From: Aestuariispira ectoiniformans
GTDB taxonomy: Bacteria > Pseudomonadota > Alphaproteobacteria > UBA8366 > Aestuariispiraceae
Length of the DNA stretch: 64,000 nt
Assembly (NCBI RefSeq): GCF_025136295.1
Contig: NZ_CP062788.1
Location: 2,683,588-2,747,587 of the forward strand
Direction: 5' to 3'
Below are positions 1 to 8,754 of the stretch, in pieces. The notes beneath the pieces are model-generated. The model was given only the letters and a program-made list of their open reading frames with translations, was not told where the DNA came from and searched no databases. Both the position numbers and the translations under genes were made by a program. Each line of letters starts with the position of its first letter. Position 1 is the first letter of the stretch.

Positions 1-1
1 C

Positions 2-685
2 GACGTCGCGGATTATGTAATCCTTTTTGCAGCAACCGGTGTGGAAGAGACCCCTCGCGGGCCAAAGAAAAAGATCACGACATTCCTGGTCGATGTAGGG
101 ACACCCGGTTTCACAGTAGATGATGGCTATAACAGCGTTTCGCACCGCGGCTATCACAACTCGATACTGAATTTTGATAACTGCCGTGTTCACGAGTCTC
201 AGATTCTGGGCGAGGAACATAAAGGCTTTGACGTCGCCAACGATTGGTTGGGCGCAACCCGTCTGTCTGTTGCCGCAATGTGCCTGGGCCGTGCGGAGCG
301 GGCCCTTGAGATTGCCGCTGACTGGGCAGCCAGCCGTAAACAGTTTGGGCAATCGATCGGAAAATTCCAGGGCGTGTCGTTCAAGCTGGCCGACATGGCG
401 ATGGAATTGAAGGCCGCAGAACTTCTGACACTTTATGCGGCATGGAGGAATGACCAGGGGCAGATGACCGATAGCGATGCGGCGATGGCAAAGCTGAAGT
501 CGACTGAGATGCTGGCTATGGTTTCCGATGAAGCAATCCAGATTCTGGGTGGCATGGGCCTCATGGACGAATTGCCGCTGGAAAGGATTTGGCGCGATCA
601 CCGTGTTGAGCGTATCTGGGATGGTACGAGTGAAATCCAGCGCCATATCATCTCGCGGTCCTTGTTGCGTCCTCTGGAAGGGTGA
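2..685 (+). CDS. Acyl-CoA dehydrogenase, C-terminal part (partial)
   Basis: The frame is open to the left window edge, so about 227 residues of the C-terminal half are present. It is a flavoprotein of fatty-acyl or related acyl-CoA oxidation. The family is recognised from the middle beta domain (GYHNSILNFDNCRV), the helical bundle (RKQFGQSIGKFQGVSFKLADM), the GGMGL turn and the C-terminal RVERIWDGTSEIQRHI segment. The residue at the usual catalytic Glu position of the xEGTxEI motif is Asp here (codon 620-622); this substitution is seen directly, its effect is inference. The stop is followed after 8 bases by the ATG of the acyl-CoA ligase gene, so it is the first visible gene of a three-gene operon with a CaiD-like dehydratase. 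By context it may act as a crotonobetainyl-CoA-reductase-like enzyme, but a general short-chain acyl-CoA dehydrogenase is equally possible. Confidence 0.9.
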   Translation, partial: DVADYVILFAATGVEETPRGPKKKITTFLVDVGTPGFTVDDGYNSVSHRGYHNSILNFDNCRVHESQILGEEHKGFDVANDWLGATRLSVAAMCLGRAERALEIAADWAASRKQFGQSIGKFQGVSFKLADMAMELKAAELLTLYAAWRNDQGQMTDSDAAMAKLKSTEMLAMVSDEAIQILGGMGLMDELPLERIWRDHRVERIWDGTSEIQRHIISRSLLRPLEG

Positions 686-693
686 GGCGTCCC

Positions 694-2787
694 ATGATCA
701 GTCGTGAAGGGTTCAAGAGGTTGCTGTCACCGGCCTCCATCGCCGTGATCGGCGGCAGGGCTGCCGAAGCAGCGATTCGGGAGTGCAGGCGTTTCGGGTA
801 TGACGGCGAAATCTGGCCGGTAAACCCAAAGCGCGCCGAGATGGCGGAATTGCCATGCTACGGATCGCTTGATGATTTGCCGGGTATTCCTGATGCGGCT
901 TTCCTTGCCATTAATGCGGATCTGTCGATAGAGGCTGTTTCGCAATTGGCTGCAATGGGGTGCGGCGGCGTTGTCTGCTATGCCTCTGGTTTCAAGGAAA
1001 GCGGGGGAGACGGCATCGCCCGGCAGGAGGCACTTGTTGAGGTTGCGGGCGATATGCCTGTGATCGGGCCGAATTGTTACGGCGTATTAAACGCACTGGA
1101 CGGTGTTGCGCTATGGCCGGATCAACATGGTTGCCAGCGTCAGGAGCGGGGCGTTGCAATTGTAACCCAAAGCGGCAATATTGGCCTGAATATGACGATG
1201 CAACGTCGTGGTCTTCCATTGGCTTATATGATTGCCGTGGGCAATCAGGCCCAGATTGGGTTGGACGACTGTGTGGATATGCTGCTCTATGATCCGCGTG
1301 TGACGGCCATTGGTCTGCATATCGAAGGGCTCGATGATTTCCCCAATTTTGATCGTGTCGCGCGCCGCGCCCTGGAGAAAAAAGTCCCCATCCTTGCCTT
1401 GAAGGCCGGGCGTTCGGAAACCGGCGCGAAACTGGCGATGAGCCACACAAGTTCTATGGCAGGTTCCGACCAACTTTACGATGCGATGTTCGACCGGTTG
1501 GGAATTGCCAGATTGCATTCTGTGACGGCATTTCTGGAGACATTGAAGCTGCTGTCCGTGATCGGCCCTTTGACTGGAAACAGCATTGCCTCGATGAGTT
1601 GTTCCGGTGGCGAGGCTTCTCTCATGGCTGACCTGTTTGAGAATAGGGCAGTTTGCTTTACCGAGATGGACGAAGACCATTGTCGTCAGGTACAGGCAAC
1701 GTTATCGGAAATGGTTTCCGTATCGAACCCGCTCGATTATCACACCTTCATCTGGGGTGATGAGGACAGGTTGGCGCAGACATTTTCTGCAATGATGGCT
1801 GCGGCCTATGATGCCACGATGCTGGTTCTCGACTGGCCCAGCACAAGCGGTGCTGACTTCAGCGACTGGAATGCATCCATGAGGGGGCTCATACGGGCGT
1901 CTCAGGAGACTGGACACAAAGCCATCGTCGTGTCCTCAATGCCGGAATGCCAACCGAGCGAAGTGACCGCTGAAATGATTGAGGCAGGGGTTGTGCCCAT
2001 GGTTGGCCTGGATGATTGTGCACAAGCCCTCGACGCAGCTTACAAGATTGGAATGGCCCAGACGAAACCTGTTCCGGCGCCGATGATGTTGCCGTCCGAT
2101 ACTGTGGTTGATGGTATATCGCGGTTGTGGGATGAGGTCCGGTCGAAGGCTGCCCTGCAGTCCTACGGTCTGCCCATACCAAAAGGGCGCGTAGTGGCGT
2201 CAGGCAAAGAGGCTGAGGCTATTGCCGATGAAATCGGCTATCCCGTCGTTGTTAAAGCTGTTGGCGAGCATTTGGCCCATAAATCCGATCAGGGTGGTGT
2301 CCACCTTAATCTTCGGGATGGGGTGGCGGTCTCAGCGGCAGTGGCTTCCATGGCGGGGATTAGCGATCGGTATCTCGTGGAAAAAATGGTGCCCGGCGCT
2401 GTTACGGAACTAATTATCGGGGTCTCAAGAGACGAGCAATTTGGTTTGACCCTGCTGATCGGCGCTGGCGGGATATTGGTTGAGCTATTGAAGGACAGTG
2501 TACCTCTGACACTGCCGGTGACGCGCGATGAGGTCAAAGCGGCGGTTTCAGGCCTTCGTATTGCAACGCTGCTCAATGGATATCGTGGTGCCGAGCCAGG
2601 GGATATTGAGGCCGTCATCGATAGCGTTATGGCGATTGCTGCTTTTGTGGCTGACAATGCGGATCGCTTGTTGGAATTGGATGTGAACCCGCTTCTGGTG
2701 ATGCGGCAAGGCGAGGGCGTTATCGCCGTCGATGCCCTGATCCGGATGGTGGAGACTGAACAGGGAGCCGAGAAAGAGAATGTCTGA
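694..2787 (+). CDS. NDP-forming acyl-CoA synthetase (acetate-CoA ligase family)
   Basis: A 697-residue single-chain ADP-forming acyl-CoA ligase, which makes acyl-CoA from acid, CoA and ATP through a phosphohistidine. Domains in order are a CoA-binding Rossmann fold (about 5-125, starting with SIAVIGG), succinyl-CoA-ligase-like domains (about 150-460) with the phospho-acceptor motif SHTSSMAG (His251), and an ATP-grasp domain (about 475-695; [26 protein letters not shown]). A GTG at 682 in the same frame is possible, but GGAAGGG at 676-682 is well spaced only for the ATG at 694. It overlaps the following dehydratase gene by 8 bases, so the two are translationally linked. In Escherichia coli the carnitine ligase CaiC is of the AMP-forming type, so if this operon handles carnitine the ligase type differs. 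The acid substrate is not known. Confidence 0.9.
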   Translation: MISREGFKRLLSPASIAVIGGRAAEAAIRECRRFGYDGEIWPVNPKRAEMAELPCYGSLDDLPGIPDAAFLAINADLSIEAVSQLAAMGCGGVVCYASGFKESGGDGIARQEALVEVAGDMPVIGPNCYGVLNALDGVALWPDQHGCQRQERGVAIVTQSGNIGLNMTMQRRGLPLAYMIAVGNQAQIGLDDCVDMLLYDPRVTAIGLHIEGLDDFPNFDRVARRALEKKVPILALKAGRSETGAKLAMSHTSSMAGSDQLYDAMFDRLGIARLHSVTAFLETLKLLSVIGPLTGNSIASMSCSGGEASLMADLFENRAVCFTEMDEDHCRQVQATLSEMVSVSNPLDYHTFIWGDEDRLAQTFSAMMAAAYDATMLVLDWPSTSGADFSDWNASMRGLIRASQETGHKAIVVSSMPECQPSEVTAEMIEAGVVPMVGLDDCAQALDAAYKIGMAQTKPVPAPMMLPSDTVVDGISRLWDEVRSKAALQSYGLPIPKGRVVASGKEAEAIADEIGYPVVVKAVGEHLAHKSDQGGVHLNLRDGVAVSAAVASMAGISDRYLVEKMVPGAVTELIIGVSRDEQFGLTLLIGAGGILVELLKDSVPLTLPVTRDEVKAAVSGLRIATLLNGYRGAEPGDIEAVIDSVMAIAAFVADNADRLLELDVNPLLVMRQGEGVIAVDALIRMVETEQGAEKENV

Positions 2788-3562
2788 AAAACTGAAGGTT
2801 ACCCGAAATGGTGCTGTGCTTGAGGTGGTCCTCAACAGACCAAAGGCCAATGCCATTGATGCAGAGACGAGCCGGGAGATGGGAGCCGTCTTCGAAGAGT
2901 TCCGTGATGATGATAGTCTTCGTGTCGCGATTTTGACGGGAGAAGGCGAGAAGTTCTTCTCCGCAGGCTGGGACCTGAATGCAGCGGCGGAAGGGGAGGA
3001 TTTCGAGTCTGATTATGGTGTCGGCGGTTTCGGTGGTTTTACCGAACTGCGTGATTTGAATAAACCCGTTATAGCAGCCGTGAATGGCATGGCTGTTGGT
3101 GGGGGCTTTGAAATTGCACTGGCTGCCGACATGATTGTTGCGGCTGATCATTCCGCCTTCTTTCTGCCGGAAGCATTTGTCGGGGTGATCCCGGATGCAG
3201 GCACGGTCCGCCTTCCGAAAATTCTGCCACCGGCCATTGCCCGGGAGATATTGATGACAGGGCGGCGGATGAGTGCTGCCGAAGCAGCGCAATGGGGAAT
3301 CGTAAATGCGGTGGTACCGGCGGACCAGGTCATGGACAAGGCACGGGAATTGGCGTCATCAGTTGTTTCCGCTGCCCCCCTTGCGATTGGTGCAATCAAA
3401 GAGTTGATGCGGGGAACGGACGCGCTTTCGCTGGAAGCGGGTTTCGAGTTTATGCGATCGGGTGGCGCACCGCTTTATAAGCGTATGCTGGAAAGTGAGG
3501 ATGCGCAGGAAGGCCCAAAAGCATTTTCGGAAAAACGGGAGCCGGTATGGAAAGGACGCTAG
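2780..3562 (+). CDS. caiD: Crotonobetainyl-CoA/carnitinyl-CoA dehydratase-like crotonase
   Basis: A 260-residue crotonase (enoyl-CoA hydratase superfamily) closely resembling CaiD, which interconverts crotonobetainyl-CoA and L-carnitinyl-CoA. CaiD-like hallmarks are [13 protein letters not shown] (61-73), [18 protein letters not shown] (94-111), [19 protein letters not shown] (129-147), [17 protein letters not shown] and the very characteristic C-terminus [20 protein letters not shown]. Glu111 and Glu131 fall at the two positions used as acid/base in the family. It follows the acyl-CoA ligase with an 8-base overlap and an acyl-CoA dehydrogenase two genes upstream. The name rests on recalled similarity to CaiD; other beta-hydroxyacyl-CoA substrates remain possible. 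Its TAG stop overlaps the stop of the convergent gene on the other strand. Confidence 0.8.
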   Translation: MSEKLKVTRNGAVLEVVLNRPKANAIDAETSREMGAVFEEFRDDDSLRVAILTGEGEKFFSAGWDLNAAAEGEDFESDYGVGGFGGFTELRDLNKPVIAAVNGMAVGGGFEIALAADMIVAADHSAFFLPEAFVGVIPDAGTVRLPKILPPAIAREILMTGRRMSAAEAAQWGIVNAVVPADQVMDKARELASSVVSAAPLAIGAIKELMRGTDALSLEAGFEFMRSGGAPLYKRMLESEDAQEGPKAFSEKREPVWKGR

Positions 3563-5976
3563 CAGGCGTCGTTTAACAGGCCGGTTTCCTTGAGGAACAT
3601 GTCTTCGAACTGACTGGGGGATAGGGGCGGCGCAAAGCGGTACCCCTGGAATTCGTTGTAACCGTATTCCCGCAGCAGCGAGGCCTGCTCATTGGTTTCC
3701 ACGCCTTCAGCCACGACTTTAAGGTTAAGGGCGTGGCCCAAGGTCACGATGGCCTTGGCAATGGTTCTGGAATCGCTTTCAGGCAGGTCCATAACAAATG
3801 TCCGGTCCAGCTTCAGATGCGTTACCGGCATTTTCTTGAGATAACTGAGAGAGGAGTAACCGGTTCCGAAATCGTCGATGGCAATGGCGGTTCCCATATC
3901 CTTCAATGCCTTCAGGACAGGCAGAATGCTGTCCAGGCTCTGCATGGTAGCGCTTTCGGTTACCTCGATCTGCAAGAGGTCCGGTGACAGATTATGGGCG
4001 GTAATCGCCTGCCGGTAATCGTCCAGAACGTCGGAATTGGTAAATTGAACAGCAGAGACATTAACCGCGATGGCTACGGAACGGTTGAGTTCTTTCTGCC
4101 ATTTGGCGGCCTGCGCGGCGGCCATATCCATAACCTTCTGCCCTAATGGAATGATAAGGCCGGTGGCTTCTGCAATTGGAATGAATGTCGACGGTGGGAT
4201 GTAGCTGCCGTCGGGGCGGGGCCATCTCACAAGGGCCTCGCAGCCGCACAGCCTATGGTTACTGCAGTCGATTTTTGGCTGGTACACCAGCTCAAATTCA
4301 TCCCGCACCAAAGCCTCGCGCATTTCCTTTTCGAGGCTCAATGTCCTGTGCACGGCCTCATCCAGGCTGCTATCGAATAGTTTGACGTCACGGCTCAATT
4401 CCGATTTGGCGGCGAACATTGCAATTTCCGCCGTGCGGATCAACTCATCGGCATCATTGCAGTCCGTGGGCCAAACGGACGCCCCGATAGAGGCGGTGAG
4501 TTCGATCGTTTCACCATTTGACAATTGAATAGGACTTTTGACCGCATTGTGAACGCGCCGGGCAAGATCAACAATTTTGCTGGTGTCTGCGAGCCTATCT
4601 AATAGAACCGCGAATTTGTCACTTTCCAGGCGCGCGATCAGGCCACTGTGAATAGAGACTTCGCCCAGGCGTTCAGAAAAGTTTTTAAGTGCCTCGTCAC
4701 CGATATCATGGCCGTATAGGTCGTTGACTGCCTTGAAGCGGTTAATGTTGATCAGTATTACGGCAAGTTTAAATTTTGGCCTTATTTTCAAAGTGTTCAG
4801 GACTGTTTCCCTGAACATTGTTCGGTTTGCGAGGCCGGTCAGAGTGTCCCTGGTGGCAAGCCTGCGCAATTCGCGTTCGGCCTTTGCCCTGCTGGTCACA
4901 TCCACAAGGGTTGACTGGATTGCCCAGTCGTCTTCCCAGAGGACCGGGCGCAGCATGACCTGCAATATGATTTCGCTGCCGTCGGCCCGGATGCGTTTTT
5001 CCTCGTCAAGCTGGATTACTTCCCCCGGCTTGAGATTGCGAGGCTCAAAAAACTTGGATGGTGAGGGAAAGGTTTTCCGCAAGTCCTGAGAATTGACAAA
5101 TTCCTCGGCGTTTTCATATCCGAATATCTGTGCCGCAGTCTGATTTGCATACAGGATTTTATAACCTTTGAGTACTGTTACCCCCTGTAGCGATCCTTCC
5201 AGCAATCCGCGATAGCGTTCTTCCGAGGCCTCAAGGTCCTTCTTGCTGCGCAGTATTCTTCTCAACAGCGTATCTATTGACTGTGCCACCGTTCCAATGT
5301 CATCGCGCCGTTCCATTACGGTTGAGGCGAGGGGGGAAACATGGTTCAGCTTGTCGATGTTGATTGACTGCAAGTATTCGCTGATGGTCCGCAAAGGGCG
5401 GGTAACAATCAAAAAGACACTGATGAGCAGGCTGGCGACAATCGTAATGCTGATAACCGCACTGGTTCGTGCAACTGTGTTGGCCCGGTCCACGGTTGCC
5501 GCAAGGATTGATCCGACGTCTCCGGTCAGTGTCAGGGTGCCGACTTCTATTTTGTCACCCTCAAAGGGATATACGAGCTTTCGCGTTTCCTTGATGTTGA
5601 GGTTAGACGTCGGGAGGATATAGAGAAGCAGGGATTCCTGCTGAGGATAGTTGTGGTCGTGTGATATCGACGCCGCCAGCGGTCCGTCGACCGGCCCGGT
5701 GATTTCGGCCTTGGCTACGAACTTGTCGCGGACCAGGCCGTCGAGCAGGCCCTCCAAGGCGCTGTTGTCCAGTTCCCAGAGGGCTTTTGTCGTTGCCAGT
5801 TCAACGTTGTCAGCCAAGCCCGACAGGTTGTGCCTGGCGGCTTCAATGGCTTCCTTGGCGCCGAGACGGGCCTGGTAGATGGTGGCAGACGTACCGACGA
5901 TTGCCGCGAGTAGCAGTGACCATGCGGCAATCTTGAAGCCCAGTCTAGAAAACCAACCGCCGATATTTGGGCTCAT
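3559..5976 (-). CDS. Membrane PAS-GGDEF-EAL protein, probable c-di-GMP phosphodiesterase
   Basis: An 805-residue inner-membrane signalling protein. Order: transmembrane helix 1 (about 12-33), periplasmic sensor segment, transmembrane helix 2 (about 172-194), HAMP (about 195-248), PAS (about 253-368), GGDEF (about 375-540), EAL (about 550-795). The cyclase signature is degenerate: residues 451-455 read ESDKF instead of GGDEF, so cyclase activity is unlikely. The EAL domain keeps its catalytic set: EAL at 580-582, [22 protein letters not shown] with D701-D702, LKLDRTF, AEGVET and FQGYRF. It should therefore hydrolyse c-di-GMP, with the GGDEF domain possibly acting as a GTP-sensing regulator (known for some family members, inferred here). 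A PilZ effector gene lies about 5 kb away. It is convergent with the caiD-like gene and its stop codon overlaps that gene's stop. Confidence 0.93.
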   Translation of the reverse strand: MSPNIGGWFSRLGFKIAAWSLLLAAIVGTSATIYQARLGAKEAIEAARHNLSGLADNVELATTKALWELDNSALEGLLDGLVRDKFVAKAEITGPVDGPLAASISHDHNYPQQESLLLYILPTSNLNIKETRKLVYPFEGDKIEVGTLTLTGDVGSILAATVDRANTVARTSAVISITIVASLLISVFLIVTRPLRTISEYLQSINIDKLNHVSPLASTVMERRDDIGTVAQSIDTLLRRILRSKKDLEASEERYRGLLEGSLQGVTVLKGYKILYANQTAAQIFGYENAEEFVNSQDLRKTFPSPSKFFEPRNLKPGEVIQLDEEKRIRADGSEIILQVMLRPVLWEDDWAIQSTLVDVTSRAKAERELRRLATRDTLTGLANRTMFRETVLNTLKIRPKFKLAVILININRFKAVNDLYGHDIGDEALKNFSERLGEVSIHSGLIARLESDKFAVLLDRLADTSKIVDLARRVHNAVKSPIQLSNGETIELTASIGASVWPTDCNDADELIRTAEIAMFAAKSELSRDVKLFDSSLDEAVHRTLSLEKEMREALVRDEFELVYQPKIDCSNHRLCGCEALVRWPRPDGSYIPPSTFIPIAEATGLIIPLGQKVMDMAAAQAAKWQKELNRSVAIAVNVSAVQFTNSDVLDDYRQAITAHNLSPDLLQIEVTESATMQSLDSILPVLKALKDMGTAIAIDDFGTGYSSLSYLKKMPVTHLKLDRTFVMDLPESDSRTIAKAIVTLGHALNLKVVAEGVETNEQASLLREYGYNEFQGYRFAPPLSPSQFEDMFLKETGLLNDAC

Positions 5977-6121
5977 CCGATAATCCGCATACTAAGAAAA
6001 GCAAAAGAATATTTGTATATTGCTGCAGTATCATGTTGGGAAAAGGTTAACATAATATTGCCACTACATGACCAGCATAAATGTTGCCGGATCAAATATT
6101 TCAATTGCGATAGCTTGCGGA

Positions 6122-7150
6122 TTATCCTCCTTCGAAGCCCGTCAAAACGTTAACGGCATTAATGCCGATTTCTTCAACTGCGTATCCACCTTCCATTACA
6201 AAAAGAGTGGGAAGGTTCAGGCTGGCGAGCACGGCGCCATACCGTTTGAAGTCATCCGTCTTCAGCTTGAAAAAGGATATGGGGTCATTCTCAAAGGTAT
6301 CAACGCCGAGTGAGATGACCAGTGCATCGGGGGAATAGTCTGAAATTCTTGCGCAGGCCTGTTTGAGCGCTTCCTGCCAGTCGGTATAGTCCGTCCCGGG
6401 TTTCATCGGGAAGTTGGCCGTGAAGCCTTCACCGTGCCCCGCACCGTTTTCGTCGTCGTATCCCAGGTAATGCGGGAAGGCATCCACCGGGTCCCCATGC
6501 AAGGAAAGGAATAAAACATCCTCCCGGTTATAGAAAATAGACTGGGTGCCATTTCCATGATGGAAATCAACGTCGAGGATCGCCACACGTGAGGCTCCTT
6601 CATCGAGGAATGATTGTGCGGCGATCGCGGCATTGTTGAAGAAGCAATAGCCGCCATAGAGGTCTGCTGCGGCGTGGTGTCCCGGTGGGCGGCAAAGGGC
6701 GAAGGCACTCCGCTCTCCTGCGGAAACGATCTTCTGTGCGGTAAGGGCGACGTCTACGGCAGATCGGGCTGCTTCGTAGGTCCCGTCACCGATGGACGTT
6801 TCAGCACCCAATGCGTAATAACCCAGTTGGCCTTCAATATCGTTCGGTCGCTTCTGGCGCATGGTCCGAACCGGGAAAACGATGGGGATCGCTTCGCCCT
6901 TATGGCCGGTCTTCTGCCACTCGGTCCAGCATCGCTCAAGGAAATTGACGTAGTTGCCGTCATGGATCCGATTGATCGGATCAAGTCCATAACTATTGGG
7001 CGCGATAATATCCCCCAGTTGAACGTCTTTGACGCGGTTCAGGATATGTTCGGCGCGGACAGGGCATTCAAAAGGAGCAACCAACTCGCCGCCTGCAAGT
7101 TCCGTTTTCACATTTCTAAGTTTGTGCTTTTCACTAAAGACGGTCTTCAT
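6122..7150 (-). CDS. aphA: Acetylpolyamine amidohydrolase (histone deacetylase family)
   Basis: A 342-residue zinc enzyme of the arginase/deacetylase fold that removes acetyl from acetylated putrescine, spermidine or related polyamines. The whole catalytic set is visible: tandem His158-His159 in RPPGHHAA, zinc ligands Asp195 and His197 in ILDVDFHHGNGTQ, Asp284 in SLGVDTFENDP, and Tyr323 in MEGGYAVEEIG. Glu106 and Glu117, which in the Mycoplana ramosa enzyme help select cationic polyamines, are also present at the same numbering, which favours polyamine substrates over acetyl-lysine. It lies downstream of an omega-aminotransferase on the same strand, but a strong hairpin terminator separates them, so it probably has its own promoter or depends on read-through. 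Confidence 0.92.
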   Translation of the reverse strand: MKTVFSEKHKLRNVKTELAGGELVAPFECPVRAEHILNRVKDVQLGDIIAPNSYGLDPINRIHDGNYVNFLERCWTEWQKTGHKGEAIPIVFPVRTMRQKRPNDIEGQLGYYALGAETSIGDGTYEAARSAVDVALTAQKIVSAGERSAFALCRPPGHHAAADLYGGYCFFNNAAIAAQSFLDEGASRVAILDVDFHHGNGTQSIFYNREDVLFLSLHGDPVDAFPHYLGYDDENGAGHGEGFTANFPMKPGTDYTDWQEALKQACARISDYSPDALVISLGVDTFENDPISFFKLKTDDFKRYGAVLASLNLPTLFVMEGGYAVEEIGINAVNVLTGFEGG

Positions 7151-7185
7151 GGCGAGTCTCCCAAAATACGACGTGCGACAACCTA

Positions 7186-7223
7186 GTAAGAAAAAGAACG
7201 GGCCGCAATTGCTGCGGCCCGTT
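7186..7223 (-). terminator. Rho-independent terminator of the aminotransferase gene
   Basis: A perfect 11-bp inverted repeat (7197-7207 with 7213-7223, 5-base loop) is followed on the minus strand by the T-rich stretch complementary to 7187-7196. It begins 20 bases after the aminotransferase stop, before the amidohydrolase gene. Confidence 0.88.
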
Positions 7224-7242
7224 TCAAGGGAGCGTTATGCCT

Positions 7243-8559
7243 TTAGTCCAGGGAATTCAACACATCGCGGAGTGTGGAGAAAAGCTGGTCAATATGCTCT
7301 TTCTCAATGATCAGCGGCGGAGAGAGGGCGATGATGTCGCCGGTGGTGCGAATCAGGACACCTTTCTCATAGGCTTTGAGGAAGGCATTGAAGGCACGTT
7401 TGGTCGGCTCTCCGGCAATCCCTTCCAGTTCAATTGCACCAATCAGGCCCATGTTGCGGATGTCTTTGACATTTTTGCAGTCGGCCAGCGCGTGAATGGA
7501 ATCTTCCCAATACTGCGCCATATCCGCACCGCGTGTCAGCAAACCTTCTTCTTTATAGGTTTCCAGGGTGGCAAGACCGGCAGCACAGGCAATCGGATTT
7601 CCGGAATAGGTGTATCCGTGGAACAATTCGATCATGTTCTCCGGACCAGTCATGAATGTATTGTAGATTTCGTCGCGGACGAAGACTGCGCCCATCGGGA
7701 CGACACCGTTGGTAAGACCCTTGGCTGTCGTGATGATATCCGGTGTGACCCCGAAGAAGTCTGCTGCGAACGGGCTGCCCAGGCGGCCGAAGCCGGTGAT
7801 GACTTCATCAAAGATCAGAAGGATGCCGTATTTGTCGCAGATTTCGCGCAGGCGCTGCAAATAGCCTTTCGGCGGCAACAGCACGCCGGTGGAGCCCGCC
7901 ATCGGTTCGACGATCACAGCCGCAATGGTGGACGGGTCATGCAGGGCACAGATCCGTTCCAGATCGTCGGCGAATTCGGCGCCGTGTTCCGGCTGGCCGC
8001 GGGTGAATGCGTTGCGTTCCAGGTCATGCGTGTGGGGCAGGTGATCGACGCCGGTCAGAAGCGTACCGAAGGTCTTCCTGTTGGAGACAATGCCGCCAAC
8101 GGAAATACCGCCAAAGTTCACACCGTGATAACCACGTTCCCGGCCAATCAAGCGGGTACGGGTTCCTTCGCCGCGGGCGCGTTGATAGGCGATTGCGATT
8201 TTGAGAGCCGTTTCAACGGATTCGGACCCGGAGTTGGTGTAGAAGACGTGGTCCATCCCCTGCGGGGTCAACTGCACCAGCTTGGAGGCCAGTTCGAAGG
8301 CTTTCGGATGCCCCATCTGGAAAGCGGGCGCGTAATCCAGTTCAGCAGCCTGTTTCTGGATTGCCTCGACGATTTTCGGGCGTTTATGACCTGCGTTCAC
8401 GCACCACAGACCAGCCGTGCCATCCAGAATCTTCTGGCCCTGGTCGTTGGTGTAGAACATCCCTTCGGCTTCCACCAGCATCCGCGGGTTCTTTTTGAAC
8501 TGCCGGTTGGCGGTAAAGGGCATCCAGAAGGCTTCAAGGTTATTTGTGTCGCTACGCAT
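7243..8559 (-). CDS. Omega-amino acid:pyruvate aminotransferase (class III)
   Basis: A 438-residue PLP-dependent aminotransferase that moves the terminal amino group of beta-alanine or other omega-amino acids/amines to pyruvate. It resembles the Pseudomonas beta-alanine:pyruvate enzyme throughout: [16 protein letters not shown] near the N-terminus, [15 protein letters not shown] (PLP phosphate site), [40 protein letters not shown], and the PLP-binding Lys280 in TTAKGLTNG. Full length. With the neighbouring acetylpolyamine amidohydrolase it would fit a route from acetylated polyamines through amino-aldehydes or beta-alanine to malonate semialdehyde. That pathway assignment is inference from context; substrate preference in this family varies widely. 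Confidence 0.88.
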   Translation of the reverse strand: MRSDTNNLEAFWMPFTANRQFKKNPRMLVEAEGMFYTNDQGQKILDGTAGLWCVNAGHKRPKIVEAIQKQAAELDYAPAFQMGHPKAFELASKLVQLTPQGMDHVFYTNSGSESVETALKIAIAYQRARGEGTRTRLIGRERGYHGVNFGGISVGGIVSNRKTFGTLLTGVDHLPHTHDLERNAFTRGQPEHGAEFADDLERICALHDPSTIAAVIVEPMAGSTGVLLPPKGYLQRLREICDKYGILLIFDEVITGFGRLGSPFAADFFGVTPDIITTAKGLTNGVVPMGAVFVRDEIYNTFMTGPENMIELFHGYTYSGNPIACAAGLATLETYKEEGLLTRGADMAQYWEDSIHALADCKNVKDIRNMGLIGAIELEGIAGEPTKRAFNAFLKAYEKGVLIRTTGDIIALSPPLIIEKEHIDQLFSTLRDVLNSLD

Positions 8560-8698
8560 TGCACGTCCCCATTCTTGTTTCTTGATGAGACAACTTTTTC
8601 ATCTGGCAACAAATTTACCATGCGGTCAGGATTTGATCACAGGGCCAGTTTGCATGAAGTCATACGGCCAGATAGTCCGCCCCGATACCCAGGAACAA

Positions 8699-8726
8699 GA
8701 AAGGCTGCCTCAACGGGCAGCCTTTC
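8699..8726 (-). terminator. Hairpin after malate synthase gene
   Basis: A perfect 11-bp inverted repeat (8699-8709 with 8716-8726, 6-base loop) lies 28 bases past the malate synthase stop on the minus strand. The following T-tract is weak (TTGTTCC), so it may stabilise the mRNA end or terminate with low efficiency. Confidence 0.6.
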
Positions 8727-8754
8727 CAGTTTCTATACGCCTTGTGCTGGGGGA

